From Bacteroidales bacterium (GTDB lineage: Bacteria; Bacteroidota; Bacteroidia; Bacteroidales; UBA932), in NCBI GenBank assembly GCA_017459075.1, contig JAFUDQ010000011.1, positions 1 to 64,000 of the forward strand: a stretch of DNA of 64,000 bases, in the 5' to 3' direction. Shown here piece after piece: positions 50,827 to 60,372 of this stretch. The notes under the pieces are model-generated. The model ran no database searches. It was not told the DNA's origin and saw only the letters and a list, made by a program, of their open reading frames with translations. Each line of letters starts with the position of its first letter. Position 1 is the stretch's first letter. Both the position numbers and the translations under genes were made by a program.

Positions 50827-53724
50827 TTAGAATCTGAAATAAACATTCAACATATAATTGATTCCGCTCATATAGAAGTACTTGGAATCAAACCTGTAAT
50901 ACTTGTCCTTATTGACGGTGTTGTCAATAATACGAGTCTGCTCATAACCACCAGTCTTCACATCCTTCTTGTTAAGGAGGTTCTTGACGTTGAGTGAGAA
51001 GCCAAGCTGGTATTTACGCTGGATGTACCATGATTTACCTACAGAGAGGTTTACAAGGTAAACGGCGTCGAACTTCTCCTGGGATGCCATATAGTCAACT
51101 TCTTCAAGGGTAGGCCTCTTGTCGCCGCCGGATGTTGCCATATCGGTACGGTACAGAGGGTTCATGTCAAGGTAAGCCTTGTCAAAATAGTCAACATCGG
51201 CATCAACGAACCAGTAGTTGTAGTTCCAGTTAAGGCCAAGGCTGGCCGCGAACTGGGGAGTACCTGCAACATAATGCTTCTGGGTCTTTCCGTTCTTGTC
51301 CGGATGACTCTTCCAATAAGGAATTGTCACGCCCCAGGTCTCTTCCACGATGGAAGCGTCGTTGTCATAGGTCTGATACATCTTAGGGTTGGAAGTGTAG
51401 ATGAAATCGCCCCAGCTAAGAACGCCCTGAAGTGAAAGGCTGTTAACGGGAGTAGGAACCTTGAAGCCCATTTCAACACCCATGTTGCGCTGGTCCATAC
51501 CGCTCATTGCAAAGTTGGTGAAGGTATTCTGGGCATCATCGTAGAAGCTCATGACCTTGGTCTGGTCATTGATTTGCGTATAGTAACCGGTGACACGGAA
51601 GTTGTATCCGGCGTTGGAATACTGGTAGTTTACGTCTCCCGTAATGGTGGTGATTCTTGAAGTCTCCGGAACGATGGTATTCCTGGTTCTGGGAGATACG
51701 AAAATCTGGTTGAAGTTGGGAGCGTCCTTGAAATAACCTCCGTTTGCATAGAAGCGGTGGCCGCCCTTGATTACATACTCAAGGTTGACCTTTCCTGCAT
51801 AAGTAACGAAGTCTTCAATCTTGGACTTGCCGTAAGAGGTAACAGGCATTCCGTCGCTGTCATAAGTTGTAAGAACCTGTCCGTTGTAGGTGATAACGCC
51901 ACCCTTGTCGTTAAGACCAGGGAAGAGGCCCTTGCGGACAAGACCCTCACGCCACATTGCGCTGTAGCCTACGCGGCCTGCAAGAGTAGCCTGGAGGTTG
52001 CCTACGCTGAACTTGGAAGAAAGCCATGCATTGTACTTGCGAATCTGCGCATAGTAGTCATAGCCGTACTTGTCTCCCTTGTAAACTTTGGGTGCGGAAC
52101 CGTACTGGAGGAAGTAATCCAGGTTGTTCTGGGTCATGGTAGGAGAAGAAGAGAAGTCGCGCTCTGCGAAGCTGTCAACATCTACATAGTAATCTCCGCC
52201 AAGAAGGTCGTTCAGGATCTTATAGTACTCTGTACGGTTAATCTTTGCGTCAAGACCGCCGGTAAGGGTAACCCATTTGGCTGCACGCCACTTGGTGTTA
52301 AGGGCGAAGTTGAAGTCCCTCTGGTCTGTGCGGCGCTCTTCAAGGACATACTTGGAACGCTTTCCGCCGTCTACTACGTTGAGCTGGTTGACGGTGTACA
52401 TCCTATCCCAGTTAACATGGGCGATGTTGTCCAGATTCATCTGCCATGCATCTGTAGCCCACATTGCCTTGGACATATTCAGGCGGTTGTAGTCCTCATT
52501 GTCATTCCAGTAGTAACTTGGAAGGTTGCGGTAATAGTCCGGACGAGGGTCTGCGGCATCGTACCAGTCAAGTGCAGTGTAGCCGTTCTTGCCGAAGCGG
52601 TAAAGAAGGGTTGCACCAAGGCTGAAGTCCTGGCTGGGAGTGAAATCGTAACGGAGAATTGCGATGGGCTCGTGGGTGAGACGTACGCGGCTGTTACGGA
52701 TTTTGCCGTTCTGGTATCCCCAGTTGGAGTTGTACATGTTGTCTCCCATGAGGTCATAAACCTCCTGCGTTGAAGCGTTCTGCGCGCCACGGGCACCGGG
52801 AGTTCCCATAAATACGAAACCAAGCTTGTGGACATCGTCAAACTCTTTCTCTACGGCACCGTAGTAAGCGAATGAACGGTAGAAGACACCCTTGATCCAG
52901 TCATTGCCTCCAAGGCGGGTTGATACGTTGAATGCATAAGACCAGCCGTTGTCCTGAGGGCCGGAACCGTAGGTCATCATAAGACGAAGGCGGTACATGG
53001 CGCTGTTGGTGAGAACGCTACCCCTCCATCCCTTGCGAACGTTGGTTGCATTTGCGGGGATGTTGGTGAGGCCGTTGTATCCACCGAAGCCATAGTCCGA
53101 TACCTCTGCGCCGTTTACTGTGGATTTTGTCCTGGTTGCCTCGTTAAGGCCGCTCCAGAGTGAATAGGGAGAATATCCGGTGATGGCGTCATTCATCCTG
53201 ACACCTGCCAGATAAACATCCTGGGACTCTGAGGCATAACCTCTTACGCGGAAGCGGACTGCGCTGAAGTTGTAACCGGCGATGTTGTTGAACACATCGT
53301 TCTGTCCGAAGAGGATGGTAGGATTGTCGGAATATCCGGAATCTTCCATGTCAAACTCCTCGAACAACTCGTCAGAAGCCTCGTCCTTGATGCGTGAAAT
53401 ACGAATCTTGAACAGATTTTTTACGTAGCCGTCATTTACGAGGAAGTTAACTCTGGTCTCCAAGTGTTCGGGAGCAAGGATTGAGAGCTCGTAATTACCA
53501 TTGGCAAGAGCGGGAATCTGGAAGTTACCATCTGCATCGGAAGCAGCTGTCGCAACTTCGACAGCACCCTGATACAAGGTAACCACAGCGCCTTCAATCG
53601 CCGAATTGTCTGAGCGGCTGACGACTGTACCCTTTACGCCGCCCGTAGGAGTCTGGGCCATCAGGCCTACTCCGCACAGAACAGACGCAAGTGCAATAAT
53701 CAGTTTCTTGTACATATTGATCAT
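50827..53724 (-). CDS. TonB-dependent receptor with CarboxypepD_reg domain (receptor 2)
   Basis: A 965-aa outer-membrane receptor. Signal peptide LASVLCGVGLMAQ is followed by a carboxypeptidase-regulatory-like domain (about 27-115; GGVKGTVVSRSDNSAIEGAV). A plug with FRVRGYASESQDVYLAGVRM and a 22-strand-type barrel end in the aromatic YMLNVYFRF. There is no SusD beside it, but a DUF5689 lipoprotein follows. It would import a bulky ligand using TonB energy. ATG 53715 is an alternative start. It overlaps nothing and starts 2 nt after the phosphatase gene stop. Confidence 0.92.
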   Translation of the reverse strand: MINMYKKLIIALASVLCGVGLMAQTPTGGVKGTVVSRSDNSAIEGAVVTLYQGAVEVATAASDADGNFQIPALANGNYELSILAPEHLETRVNFLVNDGYVKNLFKIRISRIKDEASDELFEEFDMEDSGYSDNPTILFGQNDVFNNIAGYNFSAVRFRVRGYASESQDVYLAGVRMNDAITGYSPYSLWSGLNEATRTKSTVNGAEVSDYGFGGYNGLTNIPANATNVRKGWRGSVLTNSAMYRLRLMMTYGSGPQDNGWSYAFNVSTRLGGNDWIKGVFYRSFAYYGAVEKEFDDVHKLGFVFMGTPGARGAQNASTQEVYDLMGDNMYNSNWGYQNGKIRNSRVRLTHEPIAILRYDFTPSQDFSLGATLLYRFGKNGYTALDWYDAADPRPDYYRNLPSYYWNDNEDYNRLNMSKAMWATDAWQMNLDNIAHVNWDRMYTVNQLNVVDGGKRSKYVLEERRTDQRDFNFALNTKWRAAKWVTLTGGLDAKINRTEYYKILNDLLGGDYYVDVDSFAERDFSSSPTMTQNNLDYFLQYGSAPKVYKGDKYGYDYYAQIRKYNAWLSSKFSVGNLQATLAGRVGYSAMWREGLVRKGLFPGLNDKGGVITYNGQVLTTYDSDGMPVTSYGKSKIEDFVTYAGKVNLEYVIKGGHRFYANGGYFKDAPNFNQIFVSPRTRNTIVPETSRITTITGDVNYQYSNAGYNFRVTGYYTQINDQTKVMSFYDDAQNTFTNFAMSGMDQRNMGVEMGFKVPTPVNSLSLQGVLSWGDFIYTSNPKMYQTYDNDASIVEETWGVTIPYWKSHPDKNGKTQKHYVAGTPQFAASLGLNWNYNYWFVDADVDYFDKAYLDMNPLYRTDMATSGGDKRPTLEEVDYMASQEKFDAVYLVNLSVGKSWYIQRKYQLGFSLNVKNLLNKKDVKTGGYEQTRIIDNTVNKDKYYRFDSKYFYMSGINYMLNVYFRF

Positions 53725-53726
53725 AT

Positions 53727-54800
53727 CTATTTGTTACTAACAAGAATGTATGTAGGATAGTGGTCTGAATAGCCACCGATGAACGCTCCGCCAGAGAAGG
53801 TTCTGAAGGGCTGTCCGGCATAAGGACCATCCTGCTGTGTCATGAAAGGCTGGTGGAAAACCCTTCCGTAATATTTCTTCTTTACGATGGGTTTGATCCT
53901 GAGGCCGCCCTTGGGGGCTTTTGCAAGATTGTAGTTGCAAACCAGGATATCGTAAATATTCCACTCACCACGGTATGCAAGGGAACCGTAACCGGCCTTG
54001 AGCATGGATACGAAAGGAGAGAAGAAGTCCTCAGGGCCAACCTCGGAAAGGTTCTCCTTGCCTCTCATGTAAACAGCCATGCTGTCGTCGGTAGGATTAT
54101 CGTTCATATCGCCCATGGCAACAATCTTGATGCCGGGGAATTCCTTCTCAAGGCGCATGGACTCTTCGTACATGATTTCGCCGCCGCGGCTGCGAAGGTC
54201 ATTGCCCTTTCCGCCGATTCGGGAAGGAAGGTGGGCTACGAAGAAAGCGAACATCTCGTCTCCAAGCATCCCGCGTACCATTAATATGTCACGGGTGCGG
54301 AAGGCATCCTGCTCTTCTTTGTTAAGGGAGAATTCAATCTTTGTGCTGTTGAAGTCAAAGGGGATGGACTTGCTCTCAAGTACCTGGAATACTTCCGGGC
54401 GGTAAAGGAGGGCTACATCCACACCACGGCGGTCGGGACCGTCGTAATGTACAATCTGGTAGTTGGCATCGGCGATTGCCGGTTCTGCGAGAAGATCCTC
54501 CAGAACGTGACGGTTCTCTATCTCGCTGACACCAAGCACTGCGTGCCAGACTTTGTTTTCATCCTTCATGGCACGGATTACGCGGGCCATGTTCTTGAGC
54601 TTCTTCTCGTACTTAGCATCAGTCCACTGATTGCCGCCGTCCGGAAGATACTCGTAGTCGTTCTTACCCTCATCGTGAACGGTGTCAAAGAGGTTCTCAA
54701 GGTTGTAGAAACCAATGATGTAGCTCTTCTTGCCGCCGGCCATGCAGGTCAGGGGTGAGAGGATCAGGACAACTGCAAGGGTGTATAATAATCTTTTCAT
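53727..54800 (-). CDS. secreted endonuclease/exonuclease/phosphatase (EEP) family protein
   Basis: A 357-aa exported protein with signal peptide LAVVLILSPLTCMAGG. EEP landmarks in order: IGFYNLENLFD (metal-binding Asn/Glu), VLGVSEIENRHVLEDL (Glu), VAMGDMNDNPTDD (Asp/Asn) and GGYSDHYPTYI (catalytic Asp-His). The family includes DNase I-like nucleases and phosphodiesterases. Placed between a non-specific endonuclease and a TonB receptor, hydrolysis of extracellular nucleic acid or oligonucleotides is the best reading; an inositol or lipid phosphatase cannot be excluded. Confidence 0.88.
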   Translation of the reverse strand: MKRLLYTLAVVLILSPLTCMAGGKKSYIIGFYNLENLFDTVHDEGKNDYEYLPDGGNQWTDAKYEKKLKNMARVIRAMKDENKVWHAVLGVSEIENRHVLEDLLAEPAIADANYQIVHYDGPDRRGVDVALLYRPEVFQVLESKSIPFDFNSTKIEFSLNKEEQDAFRTRDILMVRGMLGDEMFAFFVAHLPSRIGGKGNDLRSRGGEIMYEESMRLEKEFPGIKIVAMGDMNDNPTDDSMAVYMRGKENLSEVGPEDFFSPFVSMLKAGYGSLAYRGEWNIYDILVCNYNLAKAPKGGLRIKPIVKKKYYGRVFHQPFMTQQDGPYAGQPFRTFSGGAFIGGYSDHYPTYILVSNK

Positions 54801-54821
54801 ATAGCGTCAGTGTAATTTGTA

Positions 54822-56081
54822 TTACCAGCCCTGAGATTCCTTCGGGGCGCGAGCTTTGATTTTATCTGCCATTTCGGTTCCGGCTTTCTTGTCCAAGTTC
54901 ACAAAGAGCTTGTATCCCAGCTTGGCCTCAAGGTCCTTCACGGAAATCGCCATATTGTCGAAGTTGAAGGAGGCGTTGTATTTGCCTGCTGCGCTGTATT
55001 CTTCGTGGTCGAACCAGAAGGCGCAGGCAGCGTAACCGCCGTAGTCTGAGAAGCGGGATGAGTTGCTCTTTTCATGAAGGAGGACAGCCTTGAAGTAGGC
55101 CGTAGGAACGGTGATTTTCTTGCTTGCCGCATCAAGGACATAATACTTGGCACCTGTTGTAACACAGCCGGTTACAACATAGAGGGTGTCTGTATATGTC
55201 TTGGTTGCCCAAGAACGGACCTTTCCTTCAAGAGATGCCCACAGGGCTCCGTTGAAGTCATTGTTCTGCGGAGTCATGTTAACTCCGTAGAAGGTCTGGG
55301 CGTTGCGGGCGAAGGTTCCAAGGCGGTCTGCCGATGGAAGCTGATGCCCGCGTGCGTACCACCCGTGATTGCCGTCACGATAGCCTCTTGACACGTCCTG
55401 CTGTTTGTTTGCAGGCAGGAGAGGACAGAAGGCCCAGGCGTTTGTGCGGCTCATGCTTTGGCCGATGAGGGAGTTGTTGAGCGGATAGGCCACCCAGTTT
55501 GAGACCAGGGTGGAATAATCCCAATAGAAGGTATAGCTGCGGCTATTGTCGCTGAAGCGTACGGTGTACGCATCCAGTCCGTCCGTCGCGGAAGTCTGTG
55601 GGAGTTCCAGCCAGCCTGCGGCCAGCGAGGAGCTTCCTCCCGTTGTAACCTCACCGCTCTTGGTTCCGTTCTGGGTTACTTCCAGTACCTTTGAGTTCTT
55701 GCCGGACTTTAAGGTAATGGTAGCGTTCCTGGAATTTTCGTCGGCGTTGGCGAGTGATATTACCACCACGGCCTCTGAACCTTCCCCGGACAGTGTCTGC
55801 ATTCCCGCAGCGTCTTCCGACCCGCTGCTCAGCGACGTTGCCTTGCTGAGCAGAAGCCAGTCTGCGGAGGATGTGATTGTCCAGGAAGCATCGGCATCAA
55901 AACTCAGCATCTGCTTGTATGTGTCTACGGGCAGAGGTGAGGTCAGGAGCCTGAGCCTGAGTTCAGTTGTGTTGCCAGGCTCGTCGCTTCCGCTTCCGGA
56001 ACAGCTCGCAGCTACCCCCGCCAGTGCTGCTGTGAGCAGCACGGCGAGTATGTAACTGTGTATTTTGGCGAACATTTTCAA
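54822..56081 (-). CDS. BACON-domain DNA/RNA non-specific endonuclease lipoprotein
   Basis: A 419-aa lipoprotein (lipobox AGVAASCSG). The N-terminal BACON-like domain (about 35-140: WTITSSADWLLLSKATSLSS then NSRNATITLKSGKNSKVLEV) is followed by a DNA/RNA non-specific endonuclease domain (about 170-410). The active-site motif is RGHQLPSADR, with the usual DRGH shifted to YARGH, and the metal/Asn helix is NMTPQNNDFNGALWASLEG. Such enzymes cut double- and single-stranded DNA and RNA without sequence preference. Surface anchoring with neighbouring TonB receptors suggests extracellular nucleic-acid breakdown. Confidence 0.9.
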   Translation of the reverse strand: MKMFAKIHSYILAVLLTAALAGVAASCSGSGSDEPGNTTELRLRLLTSPLPVDTYKQMLSFDADASWTITSSADWLLLSKATSLSSGSEDAAGMQTLSGEGSEAVVVISLANADENSRNATITLKSGKNSKVLEVTQNGTKSGEVTTGGSSSLAAGWLELPQTSATDGLDAYTVRFSDNSRSYTFYWDYSTLVSNWVAYPLNNSLIGQSMSRTNAWAFCPLLPANKQQDVSRGYRDGNHGWYARGHQLPSADRLGTFARNAQTFYGVNMTPQNNDFNGALWASLEGKVRSWATKTYTDTLYVVTGCVTTGAKYYVLDAASKKITVPTAYFKAVLLHEKSNSSRFSDYGGYAACAFWFDHEEYSAAGKYNASFNFDNMAISVKDLEAKLGYKLFVNLDKKAGTEMADKIKARAPKESQGW

Positions 56082-56095
56082 AGCTTGGTAATATG

Positions 56096-58600
56096 TTATT
56101 CTACAACTACTACAACTTTGGACATCCTAACCTGTCCTGCAGTTGTGTGGAATACAACCTTTGATGCATCTCCTGACCAATCCAGGGTGGCAGTACCCTT
56201 TGTGAAGGTGCCGGCACCCTCAAGAACAGCCATATCAAGAAGATAAGAAGCTGCTGCAGGGGTGATTTTCAGGCTCTTGATCTTCTTTCCTGTAGGAGCG
56301 GTGATTGCAAATGCAGAGTTTTTGTAAACCCTGATATGGTCACTTTGAATACATGTAGAAGAAGAATTGATTGCGGTACTGCCGGTATGCTGGTAAGCGC
56401 CCACTTTGAAGTCTTTGCTTGTTGCAGAAAGACCTGCTCCATAAGTAGCGTCTGTCTCTTCTGCCCAGGTAAGGCTGTTGTTAAGCGCAATCTCAATTCC
56501 ATTGCCGGTCTGGTCTCCGCCGCCACCACCGCCGGTGGTTGTTGCGGTGTTGGAAATCTTAACGTTTTTAACTTCCCATGTTCCAGCAGCGCTTGCTGTA
56601 CTTACATAACGGAAAGCGAACTTGATCTTCTTGCCTGCATATTTTGCAAGGTCGATGTCTCCTGATGAAACGAAGTTCCAGTCGTTGCCGGTGAAATAGG
56701 TGGGAATTGCAATAGCATCCCATGTAGTGCCGCCGTCACCGGTAACACGAAGGGTAGCCTCGTCTGCCATCGTACCGAAGAACTTGCCGGTGTGCTCGAA
56801 GGTGAGGTATGCCTTGGTCTCATTGGTAAGGTCCACCTCGGGAGAAACGAGCCAGCTCTCTGTTGCATAGTTGGTGCTGTTTACATATGCAGACGCTTTC
56901 ATCTGCTTGTAAGAAGCGTCATGTTTCCAAACATATGAAACATCGGAAGGAAGGTTCTTGTTGTCGATGGTGAAGTTGCCCTGAGAGGTCTCGAAGGTCT
57001 CTGAGAAGATGTCGGAGCTGTTTCCGCCGCCACCGGGATTGTCGGTACCGCCGGTCTGGCCATTGAGGGAATAGAGATATGCACCGCTTGCAGTCTCAGG
57101 GGTGTTGCCACAGTAGTTCATGAGCTTACCATAGATAACGACCTCGTCACCAACCTGGATATCGGTCTCGCCTGCGGCGAATTTCTTGTTGCCAAGATAG
57201 AGGATACGGAAGGCATAGAACTCTGTGCCGTCGGTACCGTTTTCAGTAATATAGAAGGAAGCGTTGCCATAGGTGCCGCCATCGGTGAATGTACCGTTGT
57301 TGGCAATCCTGGAAATCTTACCCTTTACATAAACCTCATCAGTTGTCTGATAATCAGTTGTGCTGGTCCATGTAAGACCTGCTACGGCTGCTGCTGCGCC
57401 AGCGGGGTTGTAAGGATCTGCAAGGGTACCTGTACCCTTAGCCTCATCGCCGCCAGGGTTCTCACCGCCGCCGGTTTCACCATTGAGTGAATAAACATAT
57501 GCACCGGATGTTGTCTCAGGAGTATTGCCACAATAGTTCATGAGCTTACCATAGATAACAACCTCGTCGCCAACCTTAACATCGGTCTGGCCTGCAGCCC
57601 ATTTCTTTCCACCAAGATAAAGGATATTGTAGCAAGTAAGTGATGTTGTACCACCTTCCTCGGTGATGTTGAACCTTGCATTTCCGTAGTTTCCTCTATC
57701 GGCATAAAGGAGAGAAATCTCACTGATAACGCCCTTTACATAAACCTCGTCAGTAGTCTGATACTCGGTGTTGCTGGTCCATGTAAGACCTGCTACAGCA
57801 GCTGCTGCACCTGCGGGATTGAAAGGATCCTCAAGGGTACCCGTACCCTTTGCCTCTTCGTTGGTTCCGCCGCCGGCAGTCTCGCCATTAAGTGAGTAAA
57901 GGAATGCGCCTGAAGCGTTTTCAGGAGTCTTGCCACCATAGTTGTAAACCTTTCCGCAAACGATAACCTCGTCGCCCTCAACAACATCGGCCTGGCCTGC
58001 AGCCCACTTCTTGTTGCCAAGATAGAGGACATTGTAAGCAGTGAAGACCTTGTCATTGACGCCTTCGTCAACCATGGTAAACCTTGCATTGCCGCTGTCT
58101 GCATACTTCAGGGTAATAGCCTGAACCTTACCCTTGATGTAAACAGCCTGCTCACTGGTCTCTGTTCCAAGAGTCTCAATGAAAGCAATAACACCTGCAA
58201 CAGTGTAAGGATCATCAACAGTACCGGAGCCTTCACTCTTCTCGCCAAGGGCACCTGTCTGATTGATGGTAAGGGTCTTTGAATCATAGCCAATGTCGAA
58301 CTTTACAGTTCCGGTACGATTGTAACCCTCGTTCTCAAGGATAGTAACAGTAACTTTGGTCTCTGTGTAAGCCTCACCTTTGGAAGGATTTACAGCGATC
58401 CAGTCTGCGGTTGTAGAAACAGACCAGTTACGAGTTGCATAAACATTGAGTGCCGTACTTGCAACACCTTGATCCAATGACAGCTCGTTCTGGGAAATCT
58501 TAATCTCGGGCAGGCCGAGGTCTTTTTCTTCGTCCTGGCAAGAGGTTGCAAGAAGACCTGCAACTGCAAGGAGAGAAACGAATAAGTGTCTGAATTTCAT
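56096..58600 (-). CDS. 834-aa lipoprotein: BACON, three OB-like repeats, choice-of-anchor-type domain
   Basis: Lipobox LLATSCQD. A BACON domain (about 32-115: VYATRNWSVSTTADWIAVNP) is followed by three tandem ~115-130-aa repeats, each with 'VYVKG.I..I', 'LYLG.KK.AAG..D...GDEV...GK..NY.G.TPE..SGA..YSLNG' (near 118-235, 250-375 and 390-520). A jelly-roll choice-of-anchor-type region (DIFSETFETSQGNFTIDNKN) and a C-terminal domain complete it. The repeats resemble the OB-fold/DUF5689-type modules of neighbouring proteins. No catalytic motif is seen. Probably a surface protein that binds the polymer handled by the operon. Repeat DNA at 57366 and 57778 is nearly identical. Confidence 0.8.
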   Translation of the reverse strand: MKFRHLFVSLLAVAGLLATSCQDEEKDLGLPEIKISQNELSLDQGVASTALNVYATRNWSVSTTADWIAVNPSKGEAYTETKVTVTILENEGYNRTGTVKFDIGYDSKTLTINQTGALGEKSEGSGTVDDPYTVAGVIAFIETLGTETSEQAVYIKGKVQAITLKYADSGNARFTMVDEGVNDKVFTAYNVLYLGNKKWAAGQADVVEGDEVIVCGKVYNYGGKTPENASGAFLYSLNGETAGGGTNEEAKGTGTLEDPFNPAGAAAAVAGLTWTSNTEYQTTDEVYVKGVISEISLLYADRGNYGNARFNITEEGGTTSLTCYNILYLGGKKWAAGQTDVKVGDEVVIYGKLMNYCGNTPETTSGAYVYSLNGETGGGENPGGDEAKGTGTLADPYNPAGAAAAVAGLTWTSTTDYQTTDEVYVKGKISRIANNGTFTDGGTYGNASFYITENGTDGTEFYAFRILYLGNKKFAAGETDIQVGDEVVIYGKLMNYCGNTPETASGAYLYSLNGQTGGTDNPGGGGNSSDIFSETFETSQGNFTIDNKNLPSDVSYVWKHDASYKQMKASAYVNSTNYATESWLVSPEVDLTNETKAYLTFEHTGKFFGTMADEATLRVTGDGGTTWDAIAIPTYFTGNDWNFVSSGDIDLAKYAGKKIKFAFRYVSTASAAGTWEVKNVKISNTATTTGGGGGGDQTGNGIEIALNNSLTWAEETDATYGAGLSATSKDFKVGAYQHTGSTAINSSSTCIQSDHIRVYKNSAFAITAPTGKKIKSLKITPAAASYLLDMAVLEGAGTFTKGTATLDWSGDASKVVFHTTAGQVRMSKVVVVVE
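57110..57855. repeat. near-identical coding tandem repeats, period about 412-417 bp
   Basis: Segments at 57366-57446 and 57778-57855, and at 57110-57160 and 57528-57578, are nearly identical. They code for repeats 2 and 3 of the 834-aa lipoprotein and would allow copy-number change by recombination without frameshift if the full period is a multiple of three. Confidence 0.7.
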
Positions 58601-58612
58601 GTTATTGTGATT

Positions 58613-60361
58613 TTATTGTTTGCTTACAAAATAGGCGTACATAACCTCGATTTTGCCGTTGAAAGAGCCGCGGTATCCGATTATGGTAATCTTGTCGCCG
58701 GCTTTCAGTCCAAGAGAAGCATAGCTCTTGTCGTTGGAAGTGCCGTAACCGTTGTCTGTTGCGGTAAGACCGTAAACATATACAGAGCCACTGTCGTCCA
58801 CAAGGTCGAAGTTGCCGTAGGTGGTATTGATCGTCCCGCTGATGGTACCGGTAAGTTTGTACTTCTGGGTGTTGGATTCAGCAGCGGCGTTGAATTCTGC
58901 AACGGTAACGGTCTTGATTCCGTCCTCGTTACCACCGCCGCCGGGAGTACCCTCGCCGGAAAGCTCGTAGATAGCAGGCATTGCACCCTTCTCTGAATCA
59001 TAAGAGCCGTAAGTACCATACTGGCTGTCAAGCTGCATGTACTTGTTGACTGATGTATTCAGAATCTTGACGGTGCCGTCTGCGTTTGCGGTAATTGACC
59101 AAACCTGGCCCTCCGTAGGAGCGGCGTTTACATTGAAGCTGTTGTAAGTACCGGTCTGGTAGAGGTACCTTCCATCGGCCTGCTTAATGGTGTAACCACC
59201 TGTGGTTGACTCGATTGTGAAGGCGTTCTCTGCGTTCTCAAGGGTGATGGTGCCGTTGGTCTCGGTAACATCCTGAACCTGGAGATAACCGTAATTCCTG
59301 TCTGCTGCAATAGGAAGGGCGAGCTTGCCGCCGGCAACGATGATATACTGCTTGCCGGAAGTAACTGTGGTCACTTTCTTAAATACATTGCCACCGCCGA
59401 CGGAAGCACCGGCCTGGATAACCTTGAGCTCTGCGCTTGCGGTCTTGCCTTCGCTTGTTGCAGTAACGGTAACAGTAGCGGTACGGGCAGCATCCGTGTT
59501 CTCAAATGCCTTGAAGCTGATGCCCTCTGAAGTAAGACCGGTGAATGCCAGCCACTGGCTGTCGGAAACAACCTTGAGGTCTCCCTTGTAATCTACGCCA
59601 ACTGTGAATTCAGTCTCATCGGCAGGAATCTTCTTCTCTGTCTCTGCAAGGGCGATGATTGACTTGACGTGGCTGATGTACTGGGCGTTTACAATCTCAA
59701 TAGTTGTGCCGTTGTAGGTTGTCTTGCTTCCGTGAACGGTAACTACGTCTCCCACTCCGATGCCGAGGCTGCCGAAGTTCTTGGTGTTGCCGTCGCGGTC
59801 AAGCATACCGTAAACGTAAACCTCTCCGGTACCGTCGTTAAGGTAAAGGTTTCCATAAGTTGTATTGGCAATCTTGGTAACCGTACCTGTAATCTGGAAT
59901 TTCTGGGGGCCGTCCGGCTTTGTGAGGAATTCGCCGATGGAGATGGTAACAACCTCATCTGAGGGCTTGTTGGGATCACCGTCCTGGCGTACTACAAAGC
60001 TGGTAGCACCGCTGGCGCACTCCACTGATACTGTGCCGTGACGGACGCCGTTCATCTCGCGTGAAACGTCGCCGTTCTCTGCTGTTACGATAGAGTAATT
60101 ATCTTCGAAATTAAGGGTTACGACGCCGTTTCCGCTGCCGTGACGGGGAGATGCAGTAATCCATGAAGGAACGACTACAACCCAGTCACCATCGGACTCG
60201 ATGCCGAGGGAGAAAGCACCTGCGCTTTCTGCAGGAACCTGAAGTTCATCTGTCTGGGAAAGACTCACGCGCGAGCCAAGGTTGATATCTTTCTCCGAAC
60301 ATGAAGAAAGAGTGAACATTACGGCTGCGATGGAAAGTATGGTATTGAATATCTTTTTCAT
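58613..60361 (-). CDS. 582-aa lipoprotein with BACON and two OB-fold modules
   Basis: Start ATG 60361 gives lipoprotein signal VMFTLSSCSEKD; an upstream ATG would overlap the TonB receptor. Order: BACON (about 20-125), OB-like module (about 135-235: KFQITGTVTKIANTTYGNLY then GDVVTVHGSKTTYNGTTIEI), second BACON-like module (about 240-325), a beta-rich region (about 330-470), and a last OB-like module (TGTISGTINTTYGNFDLVDD, then KAGDKITIIGYRGSFNGKIE). OB folds commonly bind nucleic acid, but these surface modules have no proven ligand. It sits between the Oar-like receptor (11-nt gap) and the 834-aa protein (12-nt gap). Confidence 0.8.
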   Translation of the reverse strand: MKKIFNTILSIAAVMFTLSSCSEKDINLGSRVSLSQTDELQVPAESAGAFSLGIESDGDWVVVVPSWITASPRHGSGNGVVTLNFEDNYSIVTAENGDVSREMNGVRHGTVSVECASGATSFVVRQDGDPNKPSDEVVTISIGEFLTKPDGPQKFQITGTVTKIANTTYGNLYLNDGTGEVYVYGMLDRDGNTKNFGSLGIGVGDVVTVHGSKTTYNGTTIEIVNAQYISHVKSIIALAETEKKIPADETEFTVGVDYKGDLKVVSDSQWLAFTGLTSEGISFKAFENTDAARTATVTVTATSEGKTASAELKVIQAGASVGGGNVFKKVTTVTSGKQYIIVAGGKLALPIAADRNYGYLQVQDVTETNGTITLENAENAFTIESTTGGYTIKQADGRYLYQTGTYNSFNVNAAPTEGQVWSITANADGTVKILNTSVNKYMQLDSQYGTYGSYDSEKGAMPAIYELSGEGTPGGGGNEDGIKTVTVAEFNAAAESNTQKYKLTGTISGTINTTYGNFDLVDDSGSVYVYGLTATDNGYGTSNDKSYASLGLKAGDKITIIGYRGSFNGKIEVMYAYFVSKQ

Positions 60362-60372
60362 AACAATCGGCA

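Noticed and set aside
51757..52773. 338-aa plus-strand open frame opposite TonB receptor 2
   Set aside because: Antisense shadow; the minus-strand receptor is intact and domain-rich.
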